This document shows, one piece after another, positions 17,816 to 27,224 of a DNA stretch of 64,000 nt. The notes below the pieces were generated by a model. The model was not told the DNA's origin and did not search any database. It was given only the letters and a program-made list of their open reading frames with translations. Position 1 is the first letter of the stretch, and the number at the start of each line of letters is the position of its first letter. Made by a program: the position numbers and the translations under genes. The stretch is from Achromobacter sp. Root83 (GTDB taxonomy: Bacteria > Pseudomonadota > Gammaproteobacteria > Burkholderiales > Burkholderiaceae_B). The stretch covers positions 738,542 to 802,541 of the forward strand of contig NZ_LMIU01000022.1 in NCBI RefSeq assembly GCF_001428845.1, written 5' to 3'.

Positions 17816-18478
17816 ATGTACACCTTGATCATCGGCAACAAGAATTACTCCTCGTGGTCCATGCGGCCGTGGATTGCGCTGCGCGCCGCTGGCGTCCCCT
17901 TCACGGAACAGAAGCTCGGTCTTTTCACCGAGGAATTCTCGCGCCGGCTGGGTGCCGTCACGCCCGCGGGCCTGGTGCCGGTGCTGCTGGACGGGGACTT
18001 CGCGGTGTGGGATTCACTGGCCATCTGCGAATACGCCGCCGAACGCCACGAGGACGCTTCCTTGTGGCCGCGGGATCCCAAGGCCCGCGCCCGGGCGCGC
18101 TCGCTGGCCGCGCAGATGCACAGCGGTTTCGGCGCGCTGCGCCAGGCCATGCCCATGAACGTCGAGGCCCATCTGCCGGGCATCGACATCCCGCAAGCCG
18201 CGCAACAGGACATCTCGCGCGTCCAGGCCATCTGGCACGACACGCGCGCGGAATTCGGCCAGGGCGGCTCGTTCCTGTTTGGCGCGTTCTCGATCGCCGA
18301 CGCGTTCTTCGCGCCGGTGGTCTCGCGCTTCACTACCTATGGGATCGCGGCCGCGGGGCCCGTGCGCGACTACATGGACGCGGTGCTGGCGCTGCCCGCC
18401 ATGCAGGAATGGATGCGCGACGCGCGCGCCGAGGCCACCTTCGTGGAAGCCGACGAACCCTATCGCAAGCATCGCTGA
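17816..18478 (+). CDS. glutathione S-transferase family protein
   Basis: 220 residues. The N-terminal thioredoxin-like domain begins MYTLIIGNKNYSSWSMRPW; the catalytic Ser is probably in NYSSWS, and the glutathione-contact stretch LVPVLLDGDFAVWDSLAICEY ends with the usual D-S pair. An all-helical C-terminal domain with FSIADAFFAPVV follows. The start was chosen behind GGAAGGG. It is 29 bases downstream of uvrA and could be co-transcribed. The substrate is unknown. Confidence 0.85.
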   Translation: MYTLIIGNKNYSSWSMRPWIALRAAGVPFTEQKLGLFTEEFSRRLGAVTPAGLVPVLLDGDFAVWDSLAICEYAAERHEDASLWPRDPKARARARSLAAQMHSGFGALRQAMPMNVEAHLPGIDIPQAAQQDISRVQAIWHDTRAEFGQGGSFLFGAFSIADAFFAPVVSRFTTYGIAAAGPVRDYMDAVLALPAMQEWMRDARAEATFVEADEPYRKHR

Positions 18479-18498
18479 CGCGCCCGCGCTGAAGGCTG

Positions 18499-19626
18499 CT
18501 AGGCCATGTCGAACAGCCGCTTGTGTTCGCGGATGGCGTACCGGTCCGTCATGCCGGCGATGTAGTCGGCAATGGCGCGCGCCTGTTCATTGAACCCGGC
18601 GCGGCGGTAATCGGGCGGCAACAGCCGCGGATCATCCAGAAAAGCCGCGAACAGCTCGCGCACGATGCGGCGGGCCTTGGTGCTCATGCGCAGCACCCGG
18701 TAGTGCCGGTAAAGATTGTCGAACAGGAATTTCTTCAGCGTGTCCGCTTCGGCGCGGATCTCGTCGGAGAACCCCGCCAGCGGTGGCGCCCGCCGCACGT
18801 CGTCCGCGCTGGCCGGCGCCGCGTCGCGTATGCGTGCAAGCGAGGTCCGCGTCAAATCGACAATCAGCGTATTGATCATCCGGCGTATCGTCTCGGCCAC
18901 GGCGCGGCGGGGCGCCAGGCCGGGATAGCGATCCAGCACCTGAGCATGGTGGCGTTCGAAGATCGACACCTCTTGCAACTGCTCCAGGGTGATCAGCCCG
19001 GACCGCAGACCGTCGTCGATGTCGTGGTTGTTGTAGGCGACCTCGTCGGCCAGGTTGGCCAGTTGCGCCTCCAGCGAGGGCTGCGTACGGCTCAGGAAGC
19101 GTTCGCCCACATCCCCGAGCTGGCGCGCATGCGCGACGGAACAATGCTTCAGGATGCCTTCCCGCGTTTCAAAGCACAGGTTCAGCCCGTTGAAGTCCGC
19201 ATAGCGTTCCTCAAGCTCGTCCACCACGCGCAGGCTTTGCAGGTTGTGCTCGAAGCCGCCGGATTCCGGCGCCAGTTCGCGCATGCAGGCGTTCAGTTCG
19301 TCCTGCCCCGCATGCCCGAAAGGCGTGTGTCCCAGGTCGTGCGCCAGCGAGATGGCTTCGGTCAGGTCTTCCGACAGGCCCATGCTGCGCGCCAGCGTGC
19401 GCGCGATCTGCGCCACCTCCAGGCTGTGGGTCAGGCGAGTACGGAACAGGTCGCCTTCATGATTCACGAAGACCTGCGTCTTGTACTCCAGGCGTCGAAA
19501 GGCGCCCGAATGAACGATGCGATCGCGATCGCGCTGAAACTCCGTCCGGTTCTCCGGCGGCGGCTCGGCATAGGTCCGACCGCGCGATTCAGACGGGTCG
19601 GATGCATAGTAAGCCAGCTCATTCAT
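18499..19626 (-). CDS. dgt: dGTP triphosphohydrolase-like protein
   Basis: 375-residue HD-domain protein: [24 protein letters not shown] and the later [14 protein letters not shown] give the metal-binding His/Asp set of dGTPases. Members hydrolyse dNTP to deoxynucleoside and triphosphate. The start [11 protein letters not shown] fits family N-termini; an ATG eight codons upstream (19650), directly after the aroB stop, is also possible. The gene follows aroB with essentially no gap, so it probably belongs to the aroK-aroB-dgt transcript. Confidence 0.9.
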   Translation of the reverse strand: MNELAYYASDPSESRGRTYAEPPPENRTEFQRDRDRIVHSGAFRRLEYKTQVFVNHEGDLFRTRLTHSLEVAQIARTLARSMGLSEDLTEAISLAHDLGHTPFGHAGQDELNACMRELAPESGGFEHNLQSLRVVDELEERYADFNGLNLCFETREGILKHCSVAHARQLGDVGERFLSRTQPSLEAQLANLADEVAYNNHDIDDGLRSGLITLEQLQEVSIFERHHAQVLDRYPGLAPRRAVAETIRRMINTLIVDLTRTSLARIRDAAPASADDVRRAPPLAGFSDEIRAEADTLKKFLFDNLYRHYRVLRMSTKARRIVRELFAAFLDDPRLLPPDYRRAGFNEQARAIADYIAGMTDRYAIREHKRLFDMA

Positions 19627-19650
19627 CTGCAACACCGTCTGTCTCCGCAT

Positions 19651-20727
19651 TTACTGGGTGGTTCGAGCCAGGACGGCGCGCACGGCATCGTCCGGCGCCG
19701 CGCGGGTCACGGCCTCGCCGATGCGTGTCATGAGCACGTAGCGGATCGAACCGCCTTCCGTCTTTTTGTCCACCTGCATCAGGTCCAGCCAGCGGTCCGC
19801 CCCCAGGTCGGGCGCCACCGCGGGGCAACCGATTGCCTGCACCAGCGCGCGCACGCGTTCCACGTCGGCCCGGGGAAAGTCCGCCACATCCGCGGACAGC
19901 TCGGCCGCCTGGACCATACCGCAACCCACGGCCTCGCCATGCAGCCAGGCGCCATAGCCCAGGCCGGACTCGATGGCATGGCCAAACGTGTGGCCCAGGT
20001 TCAGGATGGCGCGCAAGCCGGATTCGCGCTCGTCCTTGCCCACCACCTGCGCCTTCAGCTCGCACGAGCGCCGGATCGCGTAGGCAATGGCTTCGTGATC
20101 CAACGCGCGCAGTTTTGGCGCGTTCTCTTCGCACCAGTTCCAGAACGTTGGATCCAGGATGAGGCCGTACTTGATCACTTCCGCCAGCCCCGCGGACACT
20201 TCGCGCGCCGGCAGGGTATTCAACACCTGGGTATCGATCTCGACCGCGATCGGCTGGTAGAACGCGCCGATCATGTTCTTGCCCAGCGGATGGTTGACGG
20301 CCGTCTTGCCGCCCACCGACGAATCCACCTGCGCGAGCAAGGTCGTGGGCACTTGCAGGAAGCGCACGCCGCGCATGTAAACCGCGGCCGCGAAGCCCGT
20401 CATGTCGCCAATGACGCCGCCGCCCAGGGCCACCAGGACGCAGCGGCGGTCCAGGCGGTGGGTCAGCAGGGCGTCGAAGATCTGGTTCAGCGTCTGCCAG
20501 TCCTTAAAGGACTCGCCGTCGGGCAATTCGATGCGCAGCACGCGCTTGCCGGTACGCGCCAAAGCTGCCTCGGCGCGCTCTCCGTACAGGGCCGCCACTG
20601 TCGGATTGGTGACGACGGCGATTGCGGTCGCGTCCGGGGGAATGCACTGGTCCAGGGCATCCAGGCGGCCAGGGCCGATATGGATCGGATAGCTTCCGCC
20701 CGGCGTTTCGACGTTGACAACATTCAT
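19651..20727 (-). CDS. aroB: 3-dehydroquinate synthase
   Basis: 358 residues, second enzyme of the shikimate pathway (DAHP to 3-dehydroquinate, NAD and metal dependent). The NAD-binding GGGVIGDMTGFAAAVYMRG segment, the VDSSVGGKTAVNHPLGKN segment and metal ligands in LNLGHTFGHAIE and HGEAVGCGM are present. Its ATG overlaps the aroK stop (ATGA), which implies translational coupling, and dgt follows directly. Confidence 0.97.
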   Translation of the reverse strand: MNVVNVETPGGSYPIHIGPGRLDALDQCIPPDATAIAVVTNPTVAALYGERAEAALARTGKRVLRIELPDGESFKDWQTLNQIFDALLTHRLDRRCVLVALGGGVIGDMTGFAAAVYMRGVRFLQVPTTLLAQVDSSVGGKTAVNHPLGKNMIGAFYQPIAVEIDTQVLNTLPAREVSAGLAEVIKYGLILDPTFWNWCEENAPKLRALDHEAIAYAIRRSCELKAQVVGKDERESGLRAILNLGHTFGHAIESGLGYGAWLHGEAVGCGMVQAAELSADVADFPRADVERVRALVQAIGCPAVAPDLGADRWLDLMQVDKKTEGGSIRYVLMTRIGEAVTRAAPDDAVRAVLARTTQ

Positions 20728-21365
20728 ATGCGCTTCTCAAAGGCTTGCAGTTGCGGCAGAAGCGCCTTGACCAAGGTGTGGATGGGCATCGACCCCGTCT
20801 CCACCACCAGATCGGCCACTTCCTTATAGAGCGGTTCCCGCAGGGTCATCAGATCGCGCAACGTGCCGCGGGGATCGGCGGTTGCCAGCAAGGGGCGATT
20901 GCGGTCGCGGCAGGTCCGGCGGAACAATTCGTCCACGCTGGCCCTCAAATAGACAACGATGCCGCGCTCATGCAGCATCTGGCGGTTTTCGGCCGCCAGG
21001 ATCGCGCCGCCGCCCGTGGCAAGAATAATGTCGCGCCGTTGGGTACACTCTTCCAGGGCGGCGGATTCCCGGCGACGAAAACCGGCTTCGCCCTCGATTT
21101 CGAAGATTACCGGCACCCGCACGCCGCAACGCGCCTCGAGCTCATGATCCAGATCCATAAACTCGCGCCCCAACGCACGCGCCAGGCTACGTCCTATGGT
21201 CGTCTTGCCCGCGCCCATCATCCCGACCAAAAATACGGGCAGGTCGTGCGGCAACGACACGGCCTTGACGGGGGTCTCCACGGCGCAAGGCAGGCTTTCT
21301 GGCACCCCGTCGGAGGGCGCCGGGTCCGGGTCAGCCTCCGGACATGAGTTAGCGGCAAAGTTCAT
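20724..21365 (-). CDS. aroK: shikimate kinase
   Basis: 213 residues; phosphorylates shikimate with ATP. P-loop GMMGAGKTT at residues 48-56, shikimate-binding DLDHELEARCG and GFRRRES, and the GGGAI loop are visible. About 40 residues of poorly conserved Ala/Pro/Asp-rich sequence precede the kinase core; the start is the last suitable ATG and lacks a strong ribosome binding site. It overlaps aroB by four bases. Confidence 0.94.
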   Translation of the reverse strand: MNFAANSCPEADPDPAPSDGVPESLPCAVETPVKAVSLPHDLPVFLVGMMGAGKTTIGRSLARALGREFMDLDHELEARCGVRVPVIFEIEGEAGFRRRESAALEECTQRRDIILATGGGAILAAENRQMLHERGIVVYLRASVDELFRRTCRDRNRPLLATADPRGTLRDLMTLREPLYKEVADLVVETGSMPIHTLVKALLPQLQAFEKRI

Positions 21366-21479
21366 GCCGGCATTATCACATCTGCCGCCAGTTGCCCGCG
21401 CACCACACTGAACTATTTTGTTACAGAAACCGATCCCCCGCGATGAGGCGGGCCCGGAGATACCCGTAAAATCGCCGCG

Positions 21480-23927
21480 ATGAGCAAGCCCCAGAATTCC
21501 TCCAAGAAAGACAAGCCCGCCAACACTGGCTCCCCGATACTGCGATTCTTCGTAAAAACCGGCATCCTCTGTGCCGGCCTGTTCCTGTGCGGCGTCCTGC
21601 TCGCGGGAATGGCGCTGGCACTGGCCTGGCCCAACCTGCCAGACCTGAATGCCATGACGGACTATCGCCCCCGGGTGCCGCTGCGCGTCTACACGGCGGA
21701 CCGCGTGCTGATCGGCGAGTTCGGCGAAGAGCGCCGCAATGTGCTGCGCTTCAACGAGATCCCTGATGTCATGAAGTCCGCGGTGCTTGCCGCCGAAGAC
21801 GACCGCTTCTATCAGCACGGCGGGATCGACTGGATGGGGGTGGTGCGCGCGGGCCTGACCAACCTGATCAGCATGTCCAAGACGCAGGGCGCCAGCACGA
21901 TCACGATGCAGGTCGCCCGCAACTTCTACCTGTCGTCCGAAAAGACCTATTCGCGCAAGTTCTACGAACTGTTGCTGACGTTCAAGATCGAATCCGAGCT
22001 CACCAAGGACCAGATCCTTGAGCTCTACATGAACCAGATCTACCTGGGCCACCGCGCTTACGGCTTCGCGGCCGCCTCGCGCACATATTTCGGCAAGCCC
22101 CTGTCCGAAGTGACCGCCGCCGAAGCCGCCATGCTGGCGGGCATTCCCAAGGCCCCTTCCCGCTTCAACCCGATCGCCAACCGACCCCGCGCCGAACTGC
22201 GCCAGCGCTACGTGCTGGGCCGCATGCAATCGCTGGGGTATCTCACCGAGCCCGAATACAAGCAGGCGATGGCGCAGCAGATCGTCATGAAATCGGCGGA
22301 AGGCACGCCGGCGGGCGGCTATTCCATCCATGGCGAGTACGTGGCCGAACTGGCGCGCCAGCTTCTGTTCAATGTCTACCAGGACAACGTCTACTCGCGC
22401 GGCATCAATATCTACACGACCGTCCAGTCCAAGGACCAGGAAGCAGCCTATAGCGCCGTGCGCGAAGGCGTCCTGGAATACACCCGCCGCGCGCCCTACC
22501 CCGGCCCCGAGGAGCAGCTCGACCTGCCCCCGGGCACCGAGAACAACCCCGCGGCGCTGGACGAATTCCTGGACGGTGTTTTCGACAAGTTCACCGACAG
22601 CGGCGACCTGCTCACCGCCCTGGTCCTGTCGGCCAGCCCCACCGAAGTGAAACTGGCGCGCAGTTCGCGCGAGATCATCACCGTCACCGACAAGAAGGTG
22701 CTGGGCGTCGTGGCCCGCGCGCTGAACGACAAGGCCAAGCCCGAGCAACGCATCAAGCGCGGCTCCGTGGTCTACATCCGCAAGTTCGGCGACAACTGGG
22801 AAATCATCAACCTGCCCTCGGTGCAGGCGGCCTTCGTGGCGCTGTCGCCGCAGGATGGGGCCATCCGCGCCATGGTCGGCGGCTTCGACTTCTATCGCGG
22901 CAACTTCAACCGCGTGACACAGGCATGGCGCCAGCCCGGCTCCAACATCAAGCCCTTCATCTACGCGGCGTCGCTGGAACGCGGCCTGACCCCGGGCACC
23001 CAGATCTCGGACCAGCCGTTCGAACTGACCGCCGCACAGACCGGATCCAAGGCCTGGAACCCCAAGAACTACGGCAACCAGTACGAACCGATGCTGACGC
23101 TGCGCCAGGGCCTCTACAAGTCCAAGAACATGGTGTCCATCCGCATCCTGCAAGCCATCGGCCCGCAGTACGCGCAGGACTACCTGACCCGCTTCGGCTT
23201 CGACAAGGCCCGCCAACCGGCGGTGCTGCCCCTCGCGCTGGGCGCGGGCTCGGTCACGCCGCTGCAGCTCGCGGGCGCGTTTTCGGTGTTCGCCAACGGC
23301 GGCTACCGCGTCACGCCCTATTTGATCGACCGCGTCACCGACAGCAGCGGCAAGGTCATCATGCAGTCCAAGCCGGTCGTTGCCGGCGACGCGGCGGCCC
23401 GCGCAATCGATCCGCGCACCGCCTGGGTCATGGATGACATCCTTCGCGGCGTGGCCACCTATGGCACCGCGGCACGCGCCCGCGTCCTGCTCAAACGCAA
23501 CGACGTCGCCGGCAAGACGGGCACCACCAACGAATCCGTGGACGCCTGGTTCTCGGGCTACACGCCTACGCTGGTTGCAACGGCATGGCTGGGTTTCGAC
23601 CAGCCCAAGTCGCTGGGTTCGCGTGAAACCGGCGGCGGCGTGGCCATGCCGATCTGGGTCGATTACATGAAAGAGGTGCTCAAGGGCGTGCCGGAAGAGA
23701 AGCCGCGCGCGCGCCCCGATGGCCTGCTCGTGGAAAACGGCGAATTCTATTTCTCGGAATTCCCGCCCGGCCAGGCCGTGGCGCGCCTGGGGCTGCCTGA
23801 AGCCGACACGCTGGGCGAATTCCTCAATGGCCTCGGCAGCAGCACCGGCGAGGACACCCGGATAAAGGTCGCGCCTGGCGTGGGCACGCAAACCAACACG
23901 CCCTGGTCGCAGAAGATTCCGTTCTGA
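21480..23927 (+). CDS. mrcA: penicillin-binding protein 1A
   Basis: 815-residue bifunctional peptidoglycan synthase anchored in the inner membrane by an N-terminal helix (residues about 25-50). The glycosyltransferase domain carries Glu106 in AAEDDRFYQHGGID and GASTITMQVARN. The transpeptidase domain has SNIK at 488-491 (nucleophile Ser488), an SKN motif, and KTGTT at 679-683. An OB-like insert lies between the domains, as in class A PBP1a proteins. The gene is divergent from aroK. Confidence 0.96.
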   Translation: MSKPQNSSKKDKPANTGSPILRFFVKTGILCAGLFLCGVLLAGMALALAWPNLPDLNAMTDYRPRVPLRVYTADRVLIGEFGEERRNVLRFNEIPDVMKSAVLAAEDDRFYQHGGIDWMGVVRAGLTNLISMSKTQGASTITMQVARNFYLSSEKTYSRKFYELLLTFKIESELTKDQILELYMNQIYLGHRAYGFAAASRTYFGKPLSEVTAAEAAMLAGIPKAPSRFNPIANRPRAELRQRYVLGRMQSLGYLTEPEYKQAMAQQIVMKSAEGTPAGGYSIHGEYVAELARQLLFNVYQDNVYSRGINIYTTVQSKDQEAAYSAVREGVLEYTRRAPYPGPEEQLDLPPGTENNPAALDEFLDGVFDKFTDSGDLLTALVLSASPTEVKLARSSREIITVTDKKVLGVVARALNDKAKPEQRIKRGSVVYIRKFGDNWEIINLPSVQAAFVALSPQDGAIRAMVGGFDFYRGNFNRVTQAWRQPGSNIKPFIYAASLERGLTPGTQISDQPFELTAAQTGSKAWNPKNYGNQYEPMLTLRQGLYKSKNMVSIRILQAIGPQYAQDYLTRFGFDKARQPAVLPLALGAGSVTPLQLAGAFSVFANGGYRVTPYLIDRVTDSSGKVIMQSKPVVAGDAAARAIDPRTAWVMDDILRGVATYGTAARARVLLKRNDVAGKTGTTNESVDAWFSGYTPTLVATAWLGFDQPKSLGSRETGGGVAMPIWVDYMKEVLKGVPEEKPRARPDGLLVENGEFYFSEFPPGQAVARLGLPEADTLGEFLNGLGSSTGEDTRIKVAPGVGTQTNTPWSQKIPF

Positions 23928-23931
23928 TGCG

Positions 23932-23963
23932 AAAAGGCCGGCCCCTCGGGCCGGCCTTTTTTT
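23932..23963. terminator. rho-independent terminator after mrcA
   Basis: AAAAGGCCGGCCC / GGGCCGGCCTTTT stem followed by T residues; the A-tract on the other side lets it also stop cyaY transcription from the opposite strand. Confidence 0.9.
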
Positions 23964-23965
23964 GT

Positions 23966-24295
23966 TTACAGCCGTATCGTCACGGGAACGCCGGCCGCGT
24001 CGGAGCAGATCTGGGACAAGGCGTCCGGCAATTGCGGACCGCCCCGGGTATCGTTCCAGTGCTGGCCATCGTAGCGGTAATGAAAGCCCCCGCTGCGCGC
24101 GGCCACCCACAACTCCTGCATGACGGCCTGGCTGTTCACCACGACGTGCGTGTTGTCTTCGAAGACCATGGTCAGCACATTGCCGCTGCGGCTGGTCTCG
24201 ACGTCGACGTCGAGCGAAGCCGCCCAGTCATCGGCCTGGCTTTCGATGCTGTCCAGCACCTGGTCGATCAACGCAAGAAATTCGGTTTCGGTCAT
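23966..24295 (-). CDS. cyaY: iron donor protein CyaY (frataxin)
   Basis: 109-residue bacterial frataxin, which binds iron and modulates Fe-S cluster assembly. It starts MTETEFLALIDQVLDSIESQAD (acidic helix) and contains the conserved GNVLTMVFEDNTHVVVNSQAVMQELWVA strand region and the GFHYRY-W motif. The open frame extends upstream, but family length and the N-terminal acidic helix fix the start at 24295. It is divergent from lptM and lysA. Confidence 0.93.
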   Translation of the reverse strand: MTETEFLALIDQVLDSIESQADDWAASLDVDVETSRSGNVLTMVFEDNTHVVVNSQAVMQELWVAARSGGFHYRYDGQHWNDTRGGPQLPDALSQICSDAAGVPVTIRL

Positions 24296-24326
24296 AATCG
24301 AGCCTGCAAGAATTACGGAGTTCTCA

Positions 24327-24512
24327 GTGTTCCAATTGGCATTCAGCCGCATGGCTCTTCGCATTGTAGCCACGCTAGTGGCGACCGGCATGGTTGCGGC
24401 CTGCGGGTACAAGGGGCCCTTGTACATGCCGACCCCGGACGGCAAGCCGCCCTCGCGCACAGAGCCGAACCAGCAGCCACCGCAGATTCCCCCCGTCCCG
24501 GCCGTTCTATGA
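24327..24512 (+). CDS. lptM: LPS translocon lipoprotein LptM (YifL-like)
   Basis: 61-residue small lipoprotein. A hydrophobic signal ends in the lipobox VAAC with lipidated Cys26, followed at once by GYKGPLYMP, the hallmark of LptM/YifL, which helps mature the LptD-LptE outer membrane LPS translocon. The GTG start follows GGAG at correct spacing; an ATG eight codons later is an alternative. Its stop overlaps the lysA start (ATGA), the common cyaY / lptM-lysA arrangement. Confidence 0.85.
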   Translation: MFQLAFSRMALRIVATLVATGMVAACGYKGPLYMPTPDGKPPSRTEPNQQPPQIPPVPAVL

Positions 24513-25801
24513 CGCCCCCGTTCCCAACCCCGCCCCAATTGGCAGGCCACCCGTACTTCCAGTACCGCAATAACGTGTTGTACGGGGAAGACGTGCCGCT
24601 TGACCATCTGGCCGAACGGTTGGGAACTCCGCTTTACGTCTATTCCCGCGCGGCCCTCAAAGCCGCCTGGCAGTCCTACCGCAGCGCTATCGGACAGCGC
24701 CGGGTGCTGGTCTGCTACGGCATGAAGGCCAATTCCAATCTGGCCATCCTGAAAGAGTTCGCGCGCCTGGGCGCGGGTTTCGATATTGTTTCAGGCGGTG
24801 AACTCAAGCGCGCGCTGACCGCCGGCGCGGATCCCTCGAACATCGTCTTTTCGGGGGTGGGCAAGCAGGCCTGGGAAATGCGGGACGCGCTTGCGGCAGG
24901 CGTGAAGTGCTTCAACGTGGAATCCGTGGACGAACTACACCGTCTGTCCGACGTCGCGCAGCACATGGGCGTGCGCGCCCCGGTTTCGCTCCGCGTGAAC
25001 CCGGACGTCGACGCGCAGACCCATCCCTACATTTCCACGGGCCTGAAGGAAAACAAGTTCGGCATCGCCATCGACACCGCGCTGGACGCCTATCGAACCG
25101 CCCAATCGCTGCCCGGCCTGGACATCGTGGGCGTGGATTGCCACATCGGCTCCCAGCTCACTGACATCAGTCCCTATTTCGACGCGCTCGAAAAACTGCT
25201 GGACCTGATCGAAACGCTGGACCAGGCCGGCATCAAGATTTCGCATCTGGACCTCGGCGGCGGCCTTGGTATCCGCTACACGAACGAAACACCGCCCTCG
25301 CCCCGAACCTTGCTTGACCGCGTATTCGAACGCCTGAACGCCCGCGGCCAGGGCCATCTGCAACTGGTGCTGGAACCTGGCCGTTCGCTCGTGGGCAACG
25401 CCGGCGTGCTGCTCACCACCGTCCAATACCTGAAGCACTCGGAAGCGCGCAATTTCGCCATCGTCGACGCCGCCATGAATGACTTGCTGCGGCCCGCCCT
25501 GTACGACGCCTTCCACGGCGTGCAGCCCCTGCACCCCCGCGTGGGCGACGCCGCCGAATACGACATCGTCGGCCCGGTCTGCGAAACCGCCGACTGGCTG
25601 GCCAAAAAGCGCGTGCTGACCATCCGTCAGGGGGACGTGCTGGCGGTGGAGTCCGCGGGCGCGTACAGCATGGCCATGGCCAGCAACTACAACTCGCGGG
25701 GCCGCCCCGCCGAAGTGATGGTCGACGGCGACAGATACTACGTGGTGCGTCAGCGCGAAACCCTGAACGATCAGCTCAGAGGCGAATCCATGCTGCCTTG
25801 A
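24509..25801 (+). CDS. lysA: diaminopimelate decarboxylase
   Basis: 430-residue PLP enzyme making lysine from meso-diaminopimelate. PLP Lys73 is in CYGMKANSN. HIGSQ, the Gly-rich LDLGGGLGI and the C-terminal GPVCETADW (catalytic Cys from the partner subunit) are all present, as is ESAGAYSMAMASNYNSR. The start overlaps lptM by four bases, so translation is probably coupled. Confidence 0.97.
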   Translation: MTPPFPTPPQLAGHPYFQYRNNVLYGEDVPLDHLAERLGTPLYVYSRAALKAAWQSYRSAIGQRRVLVCYGMKANSNLAILKEFARLGAGFDIVSGGELKRALTAGADPSNIVFSGVGKQAWEMRDALAAGVKCFNVESVDELHRLSDVAQHMGVRAPVSLRVNPDVDAQTHPYISTGLKENKFGIAIDTALDAYRTAQSLPGLDIVGVDCHIGSQLTDISPYFDALEKLLDLIETLDQAGIKISHLDLGGGLGIRYTNETPPSPRTLLDRVFERLNARGQGHLQLVLEPGRSLVGNAGVLLTTVQYLKHSEARNFAIVDAAMNDLLRPALYDAFHGVQPLHPRVGDAAEYDIVGPVCETADWLAKKRVLTIRQGDVLAVESAGAYSMAMASNYNSRGRPAEVMVDGDRYYVVRQRETLNDQLRGESMLP

Positions 25802-25823
25802 CCGGCAGCCCGCCCAGCAAAAA

Positions 25824-25845
25824 CAAAGGCCCTCGAAGGGCCTTT
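25824..25845 (+). terminator. terminator hairpin after lysA
   Basis: CAAAGGCCCT / AGGGCCTTTG stem with a short T-rich tail, between convergent lysA and the cytochrome c biogenesis gene. Confidence 0.65.
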
Positions 25846-25870
25846 GTTCATTGCGTCGCCGTAAGCGCCA

Positions 25871-27217
25871 TCAAAGCTGGCCGTAGGAATGCAGGCCAGA
25901 CAGGAACATGTTCACGCCCAGGAAGGCGAAACCGGTGATCAGAAGGCCCATCAGCGCCCAATAGGCCGCCATGGTGCCGCGCAGGCCCTTGAGCAGGCGC
26001 ATGTGCAGCCACGCGGCGTAATTCAGCCAGACGATCAGCGCCCAGGTCTCCTTGGGGTCCCACTGCCAGTAGGCGCCCCAGGCATCCGCCGCCCACAGCG
26101 CGCCCAGAATGGTGGCCACCGTGAAGAAGGCAAAGCCGATCGCGATGGCGCGATACATGATGTCGTCCAGCACTTCCAGCGACGGCAGCGCGGCGGCGAT
26201 GCGGCGGCGTCCCAGCAGGATGGCGCCCACGATCACGGCCCCCACGCCAAAATACAGCATCCACGTAGCGGACAGCCCGTCGGTGCGGAACACCATGGGC
26301 TCGGCGCACAGCAGCACGCCCAGGACGAACAGCGGCGCAAGCTTGGCCCAGGATGTGGTCTGCCCATGCTGCTTGATCAGGTAGGCAAAGCCCACCATGG
26401 CAGCCAGTGAGAACGTGCCATAACCGATGAAGTTGGCGGGCACGTGCAGCTTCATCCACCAGCTTTTCAGGGCCGGCACCAGCGGCTGAATCTGACCGGC
26501 GTCGCGCGTGAACGAATACCAAAGCAGGAACACGACGGCCGACGTCACCACCAACAGCACGAAGCCGCCCAGCGCGCGCGTGGCGTATTTGCGCTCGTAG
26601 TACAGATAGAACAGCGCCGTGATCAGCGAGAACAGCACGAAGACTTCGTACAGGTTGCTGACCGGAATATGGCCCAGGTCTGGGCCCATCAGATGGCCTT
26701 CGCGCCAACGCACCAGCAAGCCCGTGACGCCGGCAAACACCGCCCCCCAGGTCAGCGCCGTGCCCAGCCACGCGGCGGTGGGACTGACGACGCCGATCCA
26801 GTAGCAGACCATGGCCAGCGCGAACAGCGCGCACATCCAGAGAATGGCGGATTGCGACGAGAACAGGTACTTCAGGAAGAACACCTGCTCGGCGCGAGCC
26901 AGGTCGTTGCCGTACAGCATCAGCGCCAGCCCCGCCGCGATCGCACAGGCGATCATCAGGTGGCGCAAGGGGCGCCACAACCAGCCCAGCCACGCCAGCG
27001 CGGGAACCGTGCCGCACAGAATGATCTTCTCGTAGTAGTCCATTGCGTTGCCGTAGCGGGTCAACGCGAATCCTGCTCCCACGGCCAGCAGCAGGAAGAA
27101 GACGATATCGGTCCAGTCGGGCTTGCCGCGCTGCGCGCGGCTGTCGCCGGTTTCGGACAACCCGTCCTGCCAAAGCGTTTCTGGCGACGAGGGATGCGTG
27201 GTGGTCGTAGTGGACAT
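25871..27217 (-). CDS. ccsB: cytochrome c biogenesis protein CcsB (CcsA/ResC-type)
   Basis: 448-residue multi-pass membrane protein of System II haem attachment. The haem-binding tryptophan-rich WWD motif WGAYWQWDPKETWALIVWL lies near the C-terminus, flanked by conserved histidines (KLHVPANFIGYG, WLHMR). With ResB it exports haem and ligates it to apocytochromes outside the membrane. It lies seven bases behind resB and two genes behind cytochrome c4, so the transcript couples a substrate with its maturation machinery. Naming of this family varies between species. Confidence 0.92.
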   Translation of the reverse strand: MSTTTTTHPSSPETLWQDGLSETGDSRAQRGKPDWTDIVFFLLLAVGAGFALTRYGNAMDYYEKIILCGTVPALAWLGWLWRPLRHLMIACAIAAGLALMLYGNDLARAEQVFFLKYLFSSQSAILWMCALFALAMVCYWIGVVSPTAAWLGTALTWGAVFAGVTGLLVRWREGHLMGPDLGHIPVSNLYEVFVLFSLITALFYLYYERKYATRALGGFVLLVVTSAVVFLLWYSFTRDAGQIQPLVPALKSWWMKLHVPANFIGYGTFSLAAMVGFAYLIKQHGQTTSWAKLAPLFVLGVLLCAEPMVFRTDGLSATWMLYFGVGAVIVGAILLGRRRIAAALPSLEVLDDIMYRAIAIGFAFFTVATILGALWAADAWGAYWQWDPKETWALIVWLNYAAWLHMRLLKGLRGTMAAYWALMGLLITGFAFLGVNMFLSGLHSYGQL

Positions 27218-27224
27218 AAAAACC

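Noticed and set aside
20724..24110. 1128-codon open frame on the minus strand ending in shikimate kinase
   Set aside because: Only the last 213 codons are aroK. The rest lies antisense to mrcA and has no protein-like signature.
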